A stretch of 64,000 nt of DNA from contig CALJEQ010000044.1 of the NCBI GenBank assembly GCA_938074565.1, forward strand, positions 1-64,000. Reading direction: 5' to 3'. The stretch comes from an uncultured Alkaliphilus sp. Lineage in GTDB: Bacteria; Bacillota; Clostridia; Peptostreptococcales; Natronincolaceae. Numbering within the stretch: position 1 is the stretch's first letter; every line of letters starts with the position of its first letter. Below are positions 19,919 through 29,303 of the stretch, piece by piece. A program made the position numbers and the translations under genes. The notes beneath the pieces are model-generated. The model saw nothing but the letters and a program-made list of their open reading frames with translations, ran no database searches and was not told where the DNA came from.

Positions 19919-21601
19919 CTAATCTTCTATAATTTCATACATTTCGTTAGGTAAAATATTTTTCAACTTATCTACAGGATCAGCAATTTCACTGGACTTC
20001 CCATGTTGAACATCCGACTCCATAACCAAAGATAACTGAACGTGTTGACCAGTAACCTTATAAATAACATCAATTATATAATCTTTGGTTTTATCTTTAT
20101 CTAATGCCTCACGATGAAAACCAAACCCATCTTTAAAACCAACTACAAGAGAGTTACCTTTTACACCAATGAGTTCTCCCTCCATTAAGAAAGCCTTAAT
20201 TTGAGCCTTTTTATTTTGTCTTATCATTTCTAGTACTTCCACCCACTTAGACTTTAATTTTTTAAAATCTAAAGGGATTGTGCTTGTAGAAGTTGGTTTA
20301 TTACTAGCTTCATTTTCTATATTTACTTCTTTTTGAACTTCTTTATGTTCCTGCTTTTGTATTACTTTATTTGTATTGCTTGACTGTATATTATTAGTAG
20401 TTACACCACTTACATGTGTGCTTTTTTTATTATTAATCGACATAGTGTGACCTGAAGCCATCATTTTCTCCAATTCATTAATCCTTTGTAGTAAACCTTC
20501 TACTGTTTGCTCCGTTTCAGGGTTACATAAACATACCAAAGCAACCTCCAATATAATTTGAGGTTGTGAAGCATACTTTGCCTTAGCCTCAGCTTCCGAT
20601 AAATGATAAATACAATGGACTATGTCCTTCTCATTAAAAGTTTCACTTTGTTTTTTTATTAAATCTTGCACTTGTTTTAACGCTTCAACCTTGTCCTCTT
20701 CCACTACATTTAACTTAAATAACATTAATTGACGTATATAGGCAATTAAATCTTTTATTAATAGCTGTACATCCTTACCTTCCATTACTAAAGACTGTAT
20801 TAGCTTTAATCCTTGAGAAGCATCTTGTCTTTGAATGCAATCTACTAAATTCATCAATACTTCTTCATTAGTCATTCCTAATGTATTAATTACCTCTTCA
20901 TAGGTAAGTTCTCCCCCACTAAAAGAAATACATTGTTCTAAAATACTTACAGAGTCCCGCAAAGCCCCTTTACCATTAGAAGCAATCACCCAAAGGGCTT
21001 TTTCTTCATATCCAATTTCCATACTATTACATATTTCTGATAGACGGCTTACTATATCTTTATTTTTTACCGGTTTAAAATCAAATCTTTGACATCTTGA
21101 TAATATAGTTGCTGGCAATTTATGTGGTTCTGTTGTGGCTAATATAAAAATAATATGGCTAGGTGGTTCTTCCAAGGTTTTTAATAAAGCATTGAAAGCG
21201 CCTGAACTAAGCATATGCACTTCATCAATAATATAAACCTTATATTTTCCTTTTGAAGGAGGATATTTAACATTCTCCTTAATTTCTCTTATATGATCTA
21301 CTCCATTATTAGAAGCAGCATCAATTTCTATTACATCCATAATATTTTCAGTTATTATGCCACGGCATACTTCACACTTATTACAAGGATCATTTCCATC
21401 TGGTTCTAGACAGTTTACTGCCCTAGCAAATATTTTCGCAGTAGATGTTTTTCCAGTTCCTCTTGTTCCTGAAAATAGATACGCATGAGATATATTTTCA
21501 GATTTAATTTGGTTTTTTAAAGTAATAATAATATGATCCTGACCAACTACATCTTTAAATACTTTTGGTCTCCATTTTCTATATAATGCTTGATAAGTCA
21601 T
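19919..21601 (-). CDS. dnaX: DNA polymerase III subunit gamma/tau
   Basis: Clamp-loader ATPase of the replisome. Visible are the AAA+ domain with Walker A SGTRGTGKTSTA, the zinc cluster C-x8-CNKCEVC, Walker B VYIIDEVHML, the SRC sensor LSRCQRFDF, the collar domain, and a Thr/Asn/Lys-rich linker at about residues 385-440 before a short tau-like C-terminus. At 560 aa it is typical of Firmicutes. I saw no obvious programmed-frameshift heptamer. No SRP RNA gene is visible just upstream, where Bacillus has scr. Confidence 0.96.
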   Translation of the reverse strand: MTYQALYRKWRPKVFKDVVGQDHIIITLKNQIKSENISHAYLFSGTRGTGKTSTAKIFARAVNCLEPDGNDPCNKCEVCRGIITENIMDVIEIDAASNNGVDHIREIKENVKYPPSKGKYKVYIIDEVHMLSSGAFNALLKTLEEPPSHIIFILATTEPHKLPATILSRCQRFDFKPVKNKDIVSRLSEICNSMEIGYEEKALWVIASNGKGALRDSVSILEQCISFSGGELTYEEVINTLGMTNEEVLMNLVDCIQRQDASQGLKLIQSLVMEGKDVQLLIKDLIAYIRQLMLFKLNVVEEDKVEALKQVQDLIKKQSETFNEKDIVHCIYHLSEAEAKAKYASQPQIILEVALVCLCNPETEQTVEGLLQRINELEKMMASGHTMSINNKKSTHVSGVTTNNIQSSNTNKVIQKQEHKEVQKEVNIENEASNKPTSTSTIPLDFKKLKSKWVEVLEMIRQNKKAQIKAFLMEGELIGVKGNSLVVGFKDGFGFHREALDKDKTKDYIIDVIYKVTGQHVQLSLVMESDVQHGKSSEIADPVDKLKNILPNEMYEIIED

Positions 21602-21734
21602 TTCATCACCTTCACTAAAATTGAATATTATTATTATATCATAAGCAACTGAAAAATACCTGTTTTAGTATACAAATTTATATTAATAACATTAATATAA
21701 ATTAGATTTTTACTTGTTTCTTATTTTTTAAATA

Positions 21735-22853
21735 TTATTGTATTTTCATAAAAACAAGCTTTTCCTTCGTGGTAATAGCTATTACCCTTTGAGGTAACAA
21801 AAACACCTGTTCTATATCATTACTAACCTTTTCCTCCACCACAATATCACCTTTTTTATTTAGCATATATATTGTTCTATTGGAGTAAGCCACAATATCA
21901 CCTTTGTAAGTATCTAAACCAATAATTTTCTCGCTGGGTATTTTTTCACCCAATATCTTTCCATTTAAATCAGTAATCGTTATTTTTTCTCTAGATCTAC
22001 CTTGAATAATTCCACTTTTACCATCCTTACCACAATAAATAACAATAGAATCCTTTAATGTGTCCAACACCTGTCTTACCTTATCAGTTGATAACCTCCA
22101 TACCTCTTCCCTTTTATCATTAATGCATAAAACACTTTCTTCATATACTACCACTAAATTTCCATTTATATCATAAAACATATCTACTATAATATTTTCA
22201 TCGGTACTTTCTAATGTAATTAGTTCACCTTTTAAATTATAATAACCTAATTTACCTTCCAGTTTTCCATCACTAATGCCCATTGTATGTAGTATAACTT
22301 TCTGATTTTTCTTTGATATTACTCCATTAATGACTTCTCCTTCGTTTAATAATATCTCTCCAACCTTATTACCTTTTTCGTTTAATATTGATATATCCCT
22401 AAATACACTTTTTCCAGGGTCATGATACACTAATAAATAATCCTCTTCCTCACTTTTGATAAAACCAATATTTTTTTCTAATATAACCCTATAGTTGATC
22501 TCTCCATTATTATTAATCATAATAATTTGGTTTTTGTTTTTATCAACAACAAAAATATTTTTATTATTAGATTCAATTATGGGATTAGTAACACTTAGGT
22601 TAATACTCCAATTTTGTTTTCCATTCATATTATAAGAATACAAAATACCATCCCAATATTGTAACAAATCATCATTGTGTTTAACATATATTATCTGACT
22701 ACTATGGGGTAACTCTAATTCCATTATATTTGCTACATTTTTTTCGCTTCCCCACATTTTATTTTGAATAAAGTTTAATGTTTTGGGGTTAAATATTAAA
22801 ACTGCTAATGATATTAAAATAAGTATAAGTAATGTTTTTTTCTTGTTATCCAT
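21735..22853 (-). CDS. Membrane-anchored beta-propeller-like protein (DUF5711-like)
   Basis: A 372-aa protein with one N-terminal transmembrane segment (TLLILILISLAVLIFNP). An extracellular region follows, made of repeated short beta blades of PQQ/WD-like type, such as ILHTMGISDGKLEGKLGYYN, KDSIVIYCGKDGKSG and DIVAYSNRTIYMLNKKGDI. It resembles clostridial DUF5711 proteins, whose function is unknown. There is no enzyme motif, so a sensor or scaffold role is possible. A perfect parS site abuts its ribosome site (AAGGAGG), so ParB spreading could affect it. Confidence 0.65.
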   Translation of the reverse strand: MDNKKKTLLILILISLAVLIFNPKTLNFIQNKMWGSEKNVANIMELELPHSSQIIYVKHNDDLLQYWDGILYSYNMNGKQNWSINLSVTNPIIESNNKNIFVVDKNKNQIIMINNNGEINYRVILEKNIGFIKSEEEDYLLVYHDPGKSVFRDISILNEKGNKVGEILLNEGEVINGVISKKNQKVILHTMGISDGKLEGKLGYYNLKGELITLESTDENIIVDMFYDINGNLVVVYEESVLCINDKREEVWRLSTDKVRQVLDTLKDSIVIYCGKDGKSGIIQGRSREKITITDLNGKILGEKIPSEKIIGLDTYKGDIVAYSNRTIYMLNKKGDIVVEEKVSNDIEQVFLLPQRVIAITTKEKLVFMKIQ

Positions 22854-22865
22854 TATGATCCTCCT

Positions 22866-22881
22866 TGTTTCACGTGAAACA
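22866..22881. promoter_or_regulatory. parS centromere site
   Basis: A perfect 16-bp palindrome, TGTTTCACGTGAAACA, equal to the consensus ParB (Spo0J) site of Firmicutes. It is intergenic, immediately 5' of the ribosome site of the beta-propeller gene and about 12 kb from parB. Confidence 0.95.
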
Positions 22882-22951
22882 ATTTTTTCTTTTGTAGTTA
22901 TTAGTCACAACTTTTTATGTAGAACTACTATTATATATTCCTCAACAACTG

Positions 22952-24067
22952 CTAATTTCCTTTCACTTTTTTACTTCCAAATAAAATTAATAACAAAAAT
23001 AAAATACCTACATATCCCATTAATGGATAGAAAAAACTAATTAATTTTTTAAAACCCACCATAGCAAATGGTATCGAGGAACTGCAAACTATAAATCTAA
23101 CCCAGACTTCTGATACTTTATTAATGTTTGCTATGTTTTTTATACACCCATAACCGTTAGCAATTGCAGTAGTAAACATTGCAAACCATAATAATAAACT
23201 ATAAATTTCTTTATGGGTTTTTCCTAGATTATTTGCTACAGCAATCATTGGAACTTCTAATTTGTATACTGAAGTATAATAAAATAAGAGATTAATTAAT
23301 ATCAATACAGCCATAAACCCTAAACCTAAACCGCCAACAATACCCCCTAATCTTGCAGTATTATTATCCTTAATAAAAGGTAGCAATGTAGATAATACCA
23401 CCACTGCTACTAAACTATTAAAGGATACGTATAAAATTGATGACCATAACCATCCTGCCACCAAATAAATCTTAGCAAACAATTCCTTACCCTCTAACAA
23501 TTTATTAAATGACTCTACTGATTGTTTAAATTCACCTATTGGATTTTCTATGAAGGATTTTAATATAAAAGTATTTTTAGACAAAACAATTATTGTAAAT
23601 ATAATAATTATAAACATTAGCAAAGGAACAATTACATTATTGGCTTTAGCAATACCCTTCACTCCAAAAATAAACGTTATATAACAAAGTACCGACATTA
23701 TTAATATTCCGTATATACTGTCTATAGCAAAAATTTCCTTTAATATAGCTCCTCCACCTGCCAACATAACTATGTATCCTATTAATAAAAAAACCGTCAT
23801 CACCAAATTAATCCAACTACTACTTTTATAATTAAAATATATTTTTAAGAAGTCTTCAAAGCTATTAATTCTTTTGTTATGCACCATTTGAAGTAAATTT
23901 GAACCTAATCTGCAAAACAGTATTGTTGCTATAAATACTCCTGCTATTCCAAATAGTCCATGTTTACCAAAAAATTGCAGTATTTCTTGTCCAGAAGCAA
24001 ATCCTGCTCCTATTACTGTCCCTATATATATACAGGCTAAAGTTAACGTAGATTGTCTTCTTGTCAT
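22952..24067 (-). CDS. YkvI family membrane transporter-like protein
   Basis: A 371-aa protein with about ten to eleven membrane helices. It begins with the family hallmark ACIYIGTVIGAGFASGQEI, whose unwound GAGFASG turn is typical of LeuT-fold carriers. Bacillus YkvI belongs to this family. No substrate is established, and Na+- or H+-coupled transport is inference from the fold. Start ATG at 24067 follows a GGGGGGAAGA-type site. It diverges from yyaC across 214 bp. Confidence 0.85.
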   Translation of the reverse strand: MTRRQSTLTLACIYIGTVIGAGFASGQEILQFFGKHGLFGIAGVFIATILFCRLGSNLLQMVHNKRINSFEDFLKIYFNYKSSSWINLVMTVFLLIGYIVMLAGGGAILKEIFAIDSIYGILIMSVLCYITFIFGVKGIAKANNVIVPLLMFIIIIFTIIVLSKNTFILKSFIENPIGEFKQSVESFNKLLEGKELFAKIYLVAGWLWSSILYVSFNSLVAVVVLSTLLPFIKDNNTARLGGIVGGLGLGFMAVLILINLLFYYTSVYKLEVPMIAVANNLGKTHKEIYSLLLWFAMFTTAIANGYGCIKNIANINKVSEVWVRFIVCSSSIPFAMVGFKKLISFFYPLMGYVGILFLLLILFGSKKVKGN

Positions 24068-24281
24068 TCTTTCTTCCCCCCCCTATCTCTCTTTATCAAT
24101 ATATTAATTATTATTTAGTATATATTACCTTGTTTTGAATAATATCCTTAGTAATAACAAAACATAGTATCAAAATATTAATTTAGGGCAGACTTAATAT
24201 AGAAAACATAATATATTAAATTATTTAATATATTTTATATCATCTTTCTGTATTCCTATAACAAGTTAGGGAGGAATTTTT

Positions 24282-24869
24282 ATGTCAATTGTTGTACCCG
24301 ATACTGGAAATTCTATTAATGTTAATATACCTATGGCTCATATAGACTTTAGTCTGTTATTAGTAGATTACATTAAGGAACACTACACACACCCCTATAA
24401 AGAACTGATCTTTCTTTGCATAGGTACGGATCGCTCAACTGGTGATGCTTTAGGTCCTCTCATTGGTTATAAATTAATTAATCATATTAATAGTTATCCC
24501 AATGTTTATTTATTGGGTACATTAGATGAACCTGTCCATGCAAAAAATTTAGAAGAGAAAATAAAAAAAATATATGATACTTATGATAACCCATTTGTTA
24601 TCGCCATTGATGCTTGTCTAGGCAGAATGGAGAGAATAGGATTTGTGAAAGTTGGGTTGGGACCATTAAAGCCTGGTGCTGGGGTAAATAAAGAGTTGCC
24701 TAGTATAGGTAATATACATATAACTGGTATTGTTAACTTAAGTGGTTACATGGAATATCTTGTTCTTCAAAATACTAGACTTAATTTAGTAATGAAGATG
24801 GCTGATACCATATCTGAGGGCATTAGATTTTCACTATGGAAAATGAGACAACAAAAACAATTAATGTAA
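24282..24869 (+). CDS. yyaC: YyaC family putative spore protease
   Basis: A 195-aa protein related to the germination protease GPR fold and conserved in spore formers. Key segments are FLCIGTDRSTGDALGPLIGYKL, GTLDEPVHAKNL and VIAIDACLG, with GAGVNKELPSIGNIHITGIVN. In Bacillus yyaC is expressed during sporulation and lies near the soj-spo0J-noc region, consistent with this location. A strong GGGAGG site precedes the ATG. It is not known to be an active protease. The gene is a single-gene unit ended by a shared terminator. Confidence 0.92.
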   Translation: MSIVVPDTGNSINVNIPMAHIDFSLLLVDYIKEHYTHPYKELIFLCIGTDRSTGDALGPLIGYKLINHINSYPNVYLLGTLDEPVHAKNLEEKIKKIYDTYDNPFVIAIDACLGRMERIGFVKVGLGPLKPGAGVNKELPSIGNIHITGIVNLSGYMEYLVLQNTRLNLVMKMADTISEGIRFSLWKMRQQKQLM

Positions 24870-24940
24870 CCTATTCTAAATTAATAAAATTTTTTTAGAA
24901 AAAATAAATAAATAACATTTAAGTTTCTAAACTATATATA

Positions 24941-24973
24941 AAATCCACCATCTATTTAATGGTGGATTATTTT
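24941..24973. terminator. Bidirectional terminator between yyaC and ykuS
   Basis: A 10-bp perfect stem, AATCCACCAT (24942-24951) with ATGGTGGATT (24959-24968), and a 7-nt loop. It is followed by ATTTTG on the plus strand, between convergent genes. Confidence 0.88.
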
Positions 24974-24988
24974 GTAAAAGTACTTAAA

Positions 24989-25249
24989 TTAAATAAACAA
25001 ACTTCCATATCTTCTTTTTTCTATAATATATTCTATTTCATTTATTTCTTTATTGTATGCATTCACTAATACAGCACCCATTTCATTGTCTGTATCGTAA
25101 TTATTAAAATTTTGTATTCCCGAATAATCATTTGTATAAACAATAGCATCTACATGACCTTCATCACTAAAACTTACCACATCATACCCCTTTTCCTCTA
25201 ATGCAGTTCTAACTTCTACTAAATCACTTTGTACAGCTACTCGTTTCAA
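24989..25249 (-). CDS. YkuS family (UPF0180) small protein
   Basis: An 86-aa soluble protein of the UPF0180 family. It begins RVAVQSDLVEVRTALEEKGYDVV and contains VDAIVYTNDYSGIQ, the pattern shared with Bacillus YkuS. Function unknown. A good ribosome site (AAGGAGGTG) precedes the ATG. It forms the last conserved gene before the accessory island. Confidence 0.85.
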   Translation of the reverse strand: MKRVAVQSDLVEVRTALEEKGYDVVSFSDEGHVDAIVYTNDYSGIQNFNNYDTDNEMGAVLVNAYNKEINEIEYIIEKRRYGSLFI

Positions 25250-25496
25250 GTACTACACCTCCTTATCTCTATTCTTTCTAAAATAAGGATTTTCATACAA
25301 TACAGTGCAACTTTATTATAATAGTATATACAATAAATGTTATTAAGTACCTTATACAATTAAAAATTTATATTTTTATAATTACTTATTTTTAAATTAT
25401 TAATTTTGAATATAGTATCATTTTCTAATAATGACTAATACATATATACTTAATAATAAAAAGAACATAATGTTTTAGAATCAACCTAAAAACATT

Positions 25497-25961
25497 GGTT
25501 CTATAATATATGGTATTGGTAATTATTTATTAGATTTAGATCCCCAACTAAAGGCTTCATATGACCTATATCATAAGATTAGACACTGTCTTAAGACTAA
25601 AGATACTAAACAATTAAATAATATTATATATGGGTCAAACAAACAAGTTTCCTACTATATGAAAACTTCCATCAGAACAATTAATAAATATATGGAATAC
25701 ATTGAAGATGCTTTATACTATGGCTATACTAATGGTATTTTAGAAGGTATTAACAACAAAACTAAAGTTATTAAAAGGATTTCCTTTGGATATAGAAGCC
25801 TTTATCATTTAAAAAATAGGTTACTTATTACCCAAACTTTAACCACATTAAAAATAGCTTAGGGTGATTATTTAACGCCCTAAGCCACTTGATTATATTA
25901 TTGAGTTTTTCTGTCTTAATTTTTTAAAAATTTTTTCACCAACACCACTTGACAAAGAACC
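25497..25961 (+). mobile_element. Internally deleted ISL3-family element, copy 1 (mini-element)
   Basis: A 465-bp element. The left end GGTTCTATAATATATGGT resembles the left end of copy 2. The right end, read inward, is GGTTCTTTGTCAAGTGGTG, the usual ISL3-type terminal repeat. Only about 24 bp of left end remain before the transposase C-terminal coding sequence, so over two thirds of a normal element has been lost. No 8-bp target duplication is seen. Confidence 0.75.
25521..25862 (+). pseudogene. ISL3 family transposase, C-terminal fragment (copy 1)
   Basis: A 114-codon open frame matching the end of ISL3 transposases (NGILEGINNKTKVIKRISFG, GYRSLYHLKNRLL). The N-terminal zinc region and most of the DDE catalytic core are missing. 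It has no start codon in proper context, so it is not a working gene. A stem-loop at about 25857-25886 (GCTTAGGG with CCCTAAGC) overlaps the stop and looks like the element's terminator. It is about 95% identical by eye to the same part of copy 2. Confidence 0.85.
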
Positions 25962-26207
25962 GAAAAACTAAACGACCAGAGTCCAATGGAATATCGGGTT
26001 CTAGTCGCTTAATTGAGTTTTTTATTATTTTCACTGGCTACTTGACAGGGGCAGTTTAACACAGAGATTGATCCTTTATTGGTTAGTTAATACTTTTTGT
26101 TATATTAGTTGATCTTTATTTTCATCATTACATAATTCTATCTAATTATCACTATAAGTTCATATTGTCACTATTTCACTCTTAATATGCGTATTTAATA
26201 CCTAATA
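25962..26207. other. Non-coding gap with possible transposon-end relics
   Basis: No gene is seen. CTTGACAGGGGCAGT near 26041-26055 and an imperfect inverted structure at 25966-26022 (CGACCAGAG opposite CTAGTCG) look like leftover insertion-sequence ends, but I could not assign a family. Confidence 0.3.
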
Positions 26208-26600
26208 TTATTCACTATCTCTAATATATTTTACTATATTATCATATACTCCAATAGGTATTTTATAGTACCCATTAGTAGTTCCACCTTCTAATTTAGC
26301 AAAACTATCATTTTCAAATAAACCTATTATTTGTCCATTAATATTTAGATATATATTCGGTGCTAGTTTTAAATTCCATATTAACTTCCTTCTCCACTTG
26401 TTCATCTTTAAATCTCTTATAATTAGTTCAATTTCATTATCATCAATAATTTCCGTTACTTTTGTAGTTGAAATATCTTCAATTCTTATTTTTTCAACTT
26501 GATCACCAATAACTTTACTAGTTGATGTTCCTCTGAAAAGAGTCCTATGTCCCAATAAAAGTATACCTAAAATCATACCTATAATTATAATCTTTCTCAT
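26208..26600 (-). CDS. Small membrane-anchored or secreted protein of unknown function
   Basis: I do not recognise this gene. It encodes 130 aa with an N-terminal hydrophobic segment (KIIIIGMILGILLLG), so it is anchored or secreted. An extracellular part with mixed beta structure follows (ITTKVTEIIDDNEIELIIRDL-like, then NIYLNINGQIIGLFENDSFA and GYYKIPIGVYDNIVKYI). There is no cysteine or known catalytic motif. It lies 93 bp downstream of the caspase-like gene on the same strand and is probably in the same transcript, so a partner, inhibitor or immunity role is possible but unproven. The ribosome site is AAAGGAG. Confidence 0.6.
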   Translation of the reverse strand: MRKIIIIGMILGILLLGHRTLFRGTSTSKVIGDQVEKIRIEDISTTKVTEIIDDNEIELIIRDLKMNKWRRKLIWNLKLAPNIYLNINGQIIGLFENDSFAKLEGGTTNGYYKIPIGVYDNIVKYIRDSE

Positions 26601-26693
26601 ATTATTATCTCCTTTAACGAATATATGCCTTCGTTAAATAAACACAACTCTCCATAACACAATAATCTGGAATGGAGTAGCTATCTTATTTAT

Positions 26694-27890
26694 CTATTCT
26701 ATCTTCTCAAGATACTCATGTACATATACTGCATTCGTCCCTTCTAAGGTATGTTCTATAGTAATATAAATATATTTTTCTCCAGTTTTGGAATCGAATA
26801 CTTTATTTGTATTTGCAATAGTAATTTTATCGTTGCCTTTAACCTTGGTTTTTATTTTTTCAATAGCATTATTTTGGGCTTTTTTTATTTTTTCTTCACT
26901 TACAGTGGTCTTAAGAACATCTTCTTCAAACCTCTCCACTTGATAATTATTATCATATATAGTAACCTTCTTTTCTTCATCAATAAATACAGTATATCCA
27001 CTATCCGAAATGAAATCACCTGCTATATAAATATAGTCTATAGTTCTTTTTCCATCAACTACACTTTCTACTTTTTTATATTTATTTAAATCAAATTTAT
27101 TATTCAACTTTTTTATTTCTTTTTCTATCTCTTTATCAGTATACAAACTGTTTTCTACGCTTACTATACGCGAGTCAGATTCGGCTGAATTAGTACTAAC
27201 TGTACTAGTGATTTTCAAAGATGAATCACCATATAGCTTATATTTTTTAACATTGCTATCCCAATAAGCAAATGAATTTGCGTAATTTATTGCCTGCTGT
27301 ACCGTATAACCCTTATTTAAATATTCATTATAATAACCTAACCATGATGAATGTGACATTTCTCCTACTTTTTCTGTCCATCCGATAGCCGTCTTAGCTC
27401 CTTCACTTACTGCTACACTGGGTAAATTAGTTGTATTGGAAGCAGTCAAACATCCTGCAAATGTAATAAGTTTTGTATTTCTTAAGTTAAAACTTTTTAA
27501 ACCTGCATACTTATATCCAGAAGTACTATCAAAAGAAGTACCATAGTACACCCCTGTCATATAGTCTCCACCTTTACCATTATAATTGAAATTCATATTC
27601 GAATAATTAGCATGCCCCGAGAAAAATAAAATAGCACTAGACATTCTATAATTAGTTCCATCTGAAAACTTACCACGCATTATTTGATACGTAGGTTCTA
27701 CAGAATAACTTGAAGAATAACCTGCACTTCCGTAATAACTCGCAGCTTGACGTGCATCACCGGAAGTATTTATATCAAACAACCCATAATTAGTACCTAC
27801 AGAAAATGCCTTCTCAGTGCTTGCAGATGAAAAAACTCCTACACATAAAATAATAGAAATTAAAAATAAGCATATAATTTTTTTCTTCAT
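26694..27890 (-). CDS. Secreted caspase/gingipain-like (clan CD) cysteine peptidase homologue
   Basis: A 398-aa protein with a clear signal peptide (residues 1 to about 28). The mature N-terminal half has the clan CD layout. A beta-strand runs into the catalytic-type histidine (ILFFSGHAN, H93). A second strand runs into the cysteine (LITFAGCLTAS, C147). An AIGWTEKV strand follows, then the helix YNEYLNKGYTVQQAINYANS and a C-terminal YGDSSLKI motif like that ending gingipain-type domains. The second half (about 235-398) is a charged, beta-rich domain with no family I recognise. It may be an inhibitory propeptide-like or binding domain. The nearest family name (C25, C11 or CHAT) is uncertain. 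It sits in the accessory island upstream of the small anchored protein. Confidence 0.7.
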   Translation of the reverse strand: MKKKIICLFLISIILCVGVFSSASTEKAFSVGTNYGLFDINTSGDARQAASYYGSAGYSSSYSVEPTYQIMRGKFSDGTNYRMSSAILFFSGHANYSNMNFNYNGKGGDYMTGVYYGTSFDSTSGYKYAGLKSFNLRNTKLITFAGCLTASNTTNLPSVAVSEGAKTAIGWTEKVGEMSHSSWLGYYNEYLNKGYTVQQAINYANSFAYWDSNVKKYKLYGDSSLKITSTVSTNSAESDSRIVSVENSLYTDKEIEKEIKKLNNKFDLNKYKKVESVVDGKRTIDYIYIAGDFISDSGYTVFIDEEKKVTIYDNNYQVERFEEDVLKTTVSEEKIKKAQNNAIEKIKTKVKGNDKITIANTNKVFDSKTGEKYIYITIEHTLEGTNAVYVHEYLEKIE

Positions 27891-28420
27891 ACAAAATCCC
27901 CTCTCGATTTATTAATATCTATAAATTCCTATACTCACCTCAAAAAAGCATATCATCTATTTACTCTAGAGAAAGAATTAGATGACTTTATGAACCCTTG
28001 ATATGTCTTTAATGAATTTACTTAATTAATATACTACAGCTCGTCGTCTTTTTTTGTCGAACCCTGTTATCGAACCACTAAAATTTTATTAATATTTTGT
28101 AATATTTTACCATTGTGTATTTCACTAATATAGACCCACACCCACTATCTAAACTCAATAAAAAAACCTGTTATTTTATCTTTTATTCTAGGAAATTAAA
28201 CATATCCCATTAATGTACACAACAGCAGGTTCTTATGCTTGGTTAATTTTTATTAATTATTTATTAAAAAGCTTTTTAATATACTCCCCAACAACCCCAA
28301 TAATACTATACCACCTCTACATCCCTTGAAACCACTACCCCCTATTTACTCTTTACATGCCACTACCACACACTCCACATGCCCCCCATATGGCAACATA
28401 CAACTATTTATTCTTAAAAA
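27891..28420. other. Long non-coding gap upstream of the caspase-like gene
   Basis: About 530 bp without a supported gene. It contains the probable promoter of the caspase-like gene and scattered short inverted repeats (for example AACCTGTT near 28166 opposite AACAGCAGGTT near 28226). There is no clear promoter match or RNA family. Confidence 0.3.
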
Positions 28421-29249
28421 AGTTCTATAATTTATAGTGTTGGTGGATAAGCCAGCACTAATTTTTTTCAAAAAAAGATGAGACAACTGACAAACTCTGA
28501 TAAAATATAATCGCCTAACCATACTTTAAGGAGTGATGTCAAATTGTCTCATAACAATTCTATACTAAACCTATTAAATTTAAAAGATATAAATATAAAT
28601 TTTATCAATGATTTTTATTCTGAAGATGTTGTTAACAATGTAATAGCCGAATTTTTTCATGCCATTTTATCTTATGTTCCTAAGGATTTTCCTAATACTA
28701 AAATAATCATTAATAAGTTCCATATAGTACAACTATTTAGTAGAAGTCTTAATAAAACTAGAATTACCATCGCTGTTTTAAACGCCAAATGAGAGAGATT
28801 GATATAATTAATTATTTACTAGATTTAAATCCCCAACTAAAGGCTTCATATGACCTATATCATAATATTAGACACTGTCTTAAGACTAAAGATACTAAAC
28901 AATTAAATACTATTATATATGGGTCAAACAAACAAGTTTTTGACTATATGAAAACTTCCATCAAAACGATTAAGAAATATATGGAATACATTGAAAATGC
29001 TTTATACTATGGCTATACTAATGGTATTTTAGAAGGTATTAACAACAAAATTAAAGTTATTAAAAGGATTTCCTTTGGATATAGAAGCTTTTATCATTTA
29101 AAAAATAGGATACTTATTACCCAAAATTTAGCCACATTAAAAACAGCTTAGGGTGATTATTCAACACCCTAAGCCACTTGATTATATTGTTGAGTTTTTC
29201 TGTCTTAATTTTATAAAAATTTTTCACCAACACTAGTTGACAAAGAACC
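28421..29249 (+). mobile_element. Internally deleted ISL3-family element, copy 2
   Basis: An 829-bp element. The left end (AGTTCTATAATTTATAGTG) and right end (inward GGTTCTTTGTCAACTAGTG) form imperfect ISL3-type terminal repeats. Inside are the transposase N-terminus, part of the core and the full C-terminus, separated by a large deletion and a frameshift. No target duplication is evident. It lies between the caspase-like gene and the peptide cassette. Confidence 0.78.
28544..29151 (+). pseudogene. ISL3 family transposase, deleted and frameshifted (copy 2)
   Basis: A TTG start after AGGAG opens with the family N-terminus (NSILNLLNLKDININF). It then jumps across a deletion into the core segment DFPNTKIIINKFHIVQLF, where an ISL3 catalytic region reads FPNAKI-x-DKFHIVQ. 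The expected aspartate before KFHIVQ is asparagine here. The frame closes at 28792 after NAK, and a second frame (28789-29151) carries the C-terminus (NGILEGINNKIKVIKRISFG). The zinc-finger region is missing. It is not functional. Confidence 0.85.
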
Positions 29250-29303
29250 ATCTTTTCTCAAAGCAAACTAGTACATTTATTAAACTAAAAAACTTCACTT
29301 ACA

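Noticed and set aside
22783-23040. Plus-strand open frame spanning the parS site
   Set aside because: It runs across a parS, two ribosome sites and the ends of two minus-strand genes; no support as a gene.
26751-27089. Phe/Ile-rich open frame on the plus strand within the caspase-like gene
   Set aside because: Mirror frame of AT-rich coding sequence with no start signal; the minus-strand gene has a signal peptide and motifs.
28421-29249. 8-bp target duplications around the ISL3 copies
   Set aside because: Flanking octamers do not match at either copy, so recent clean insertion cannot be shown.
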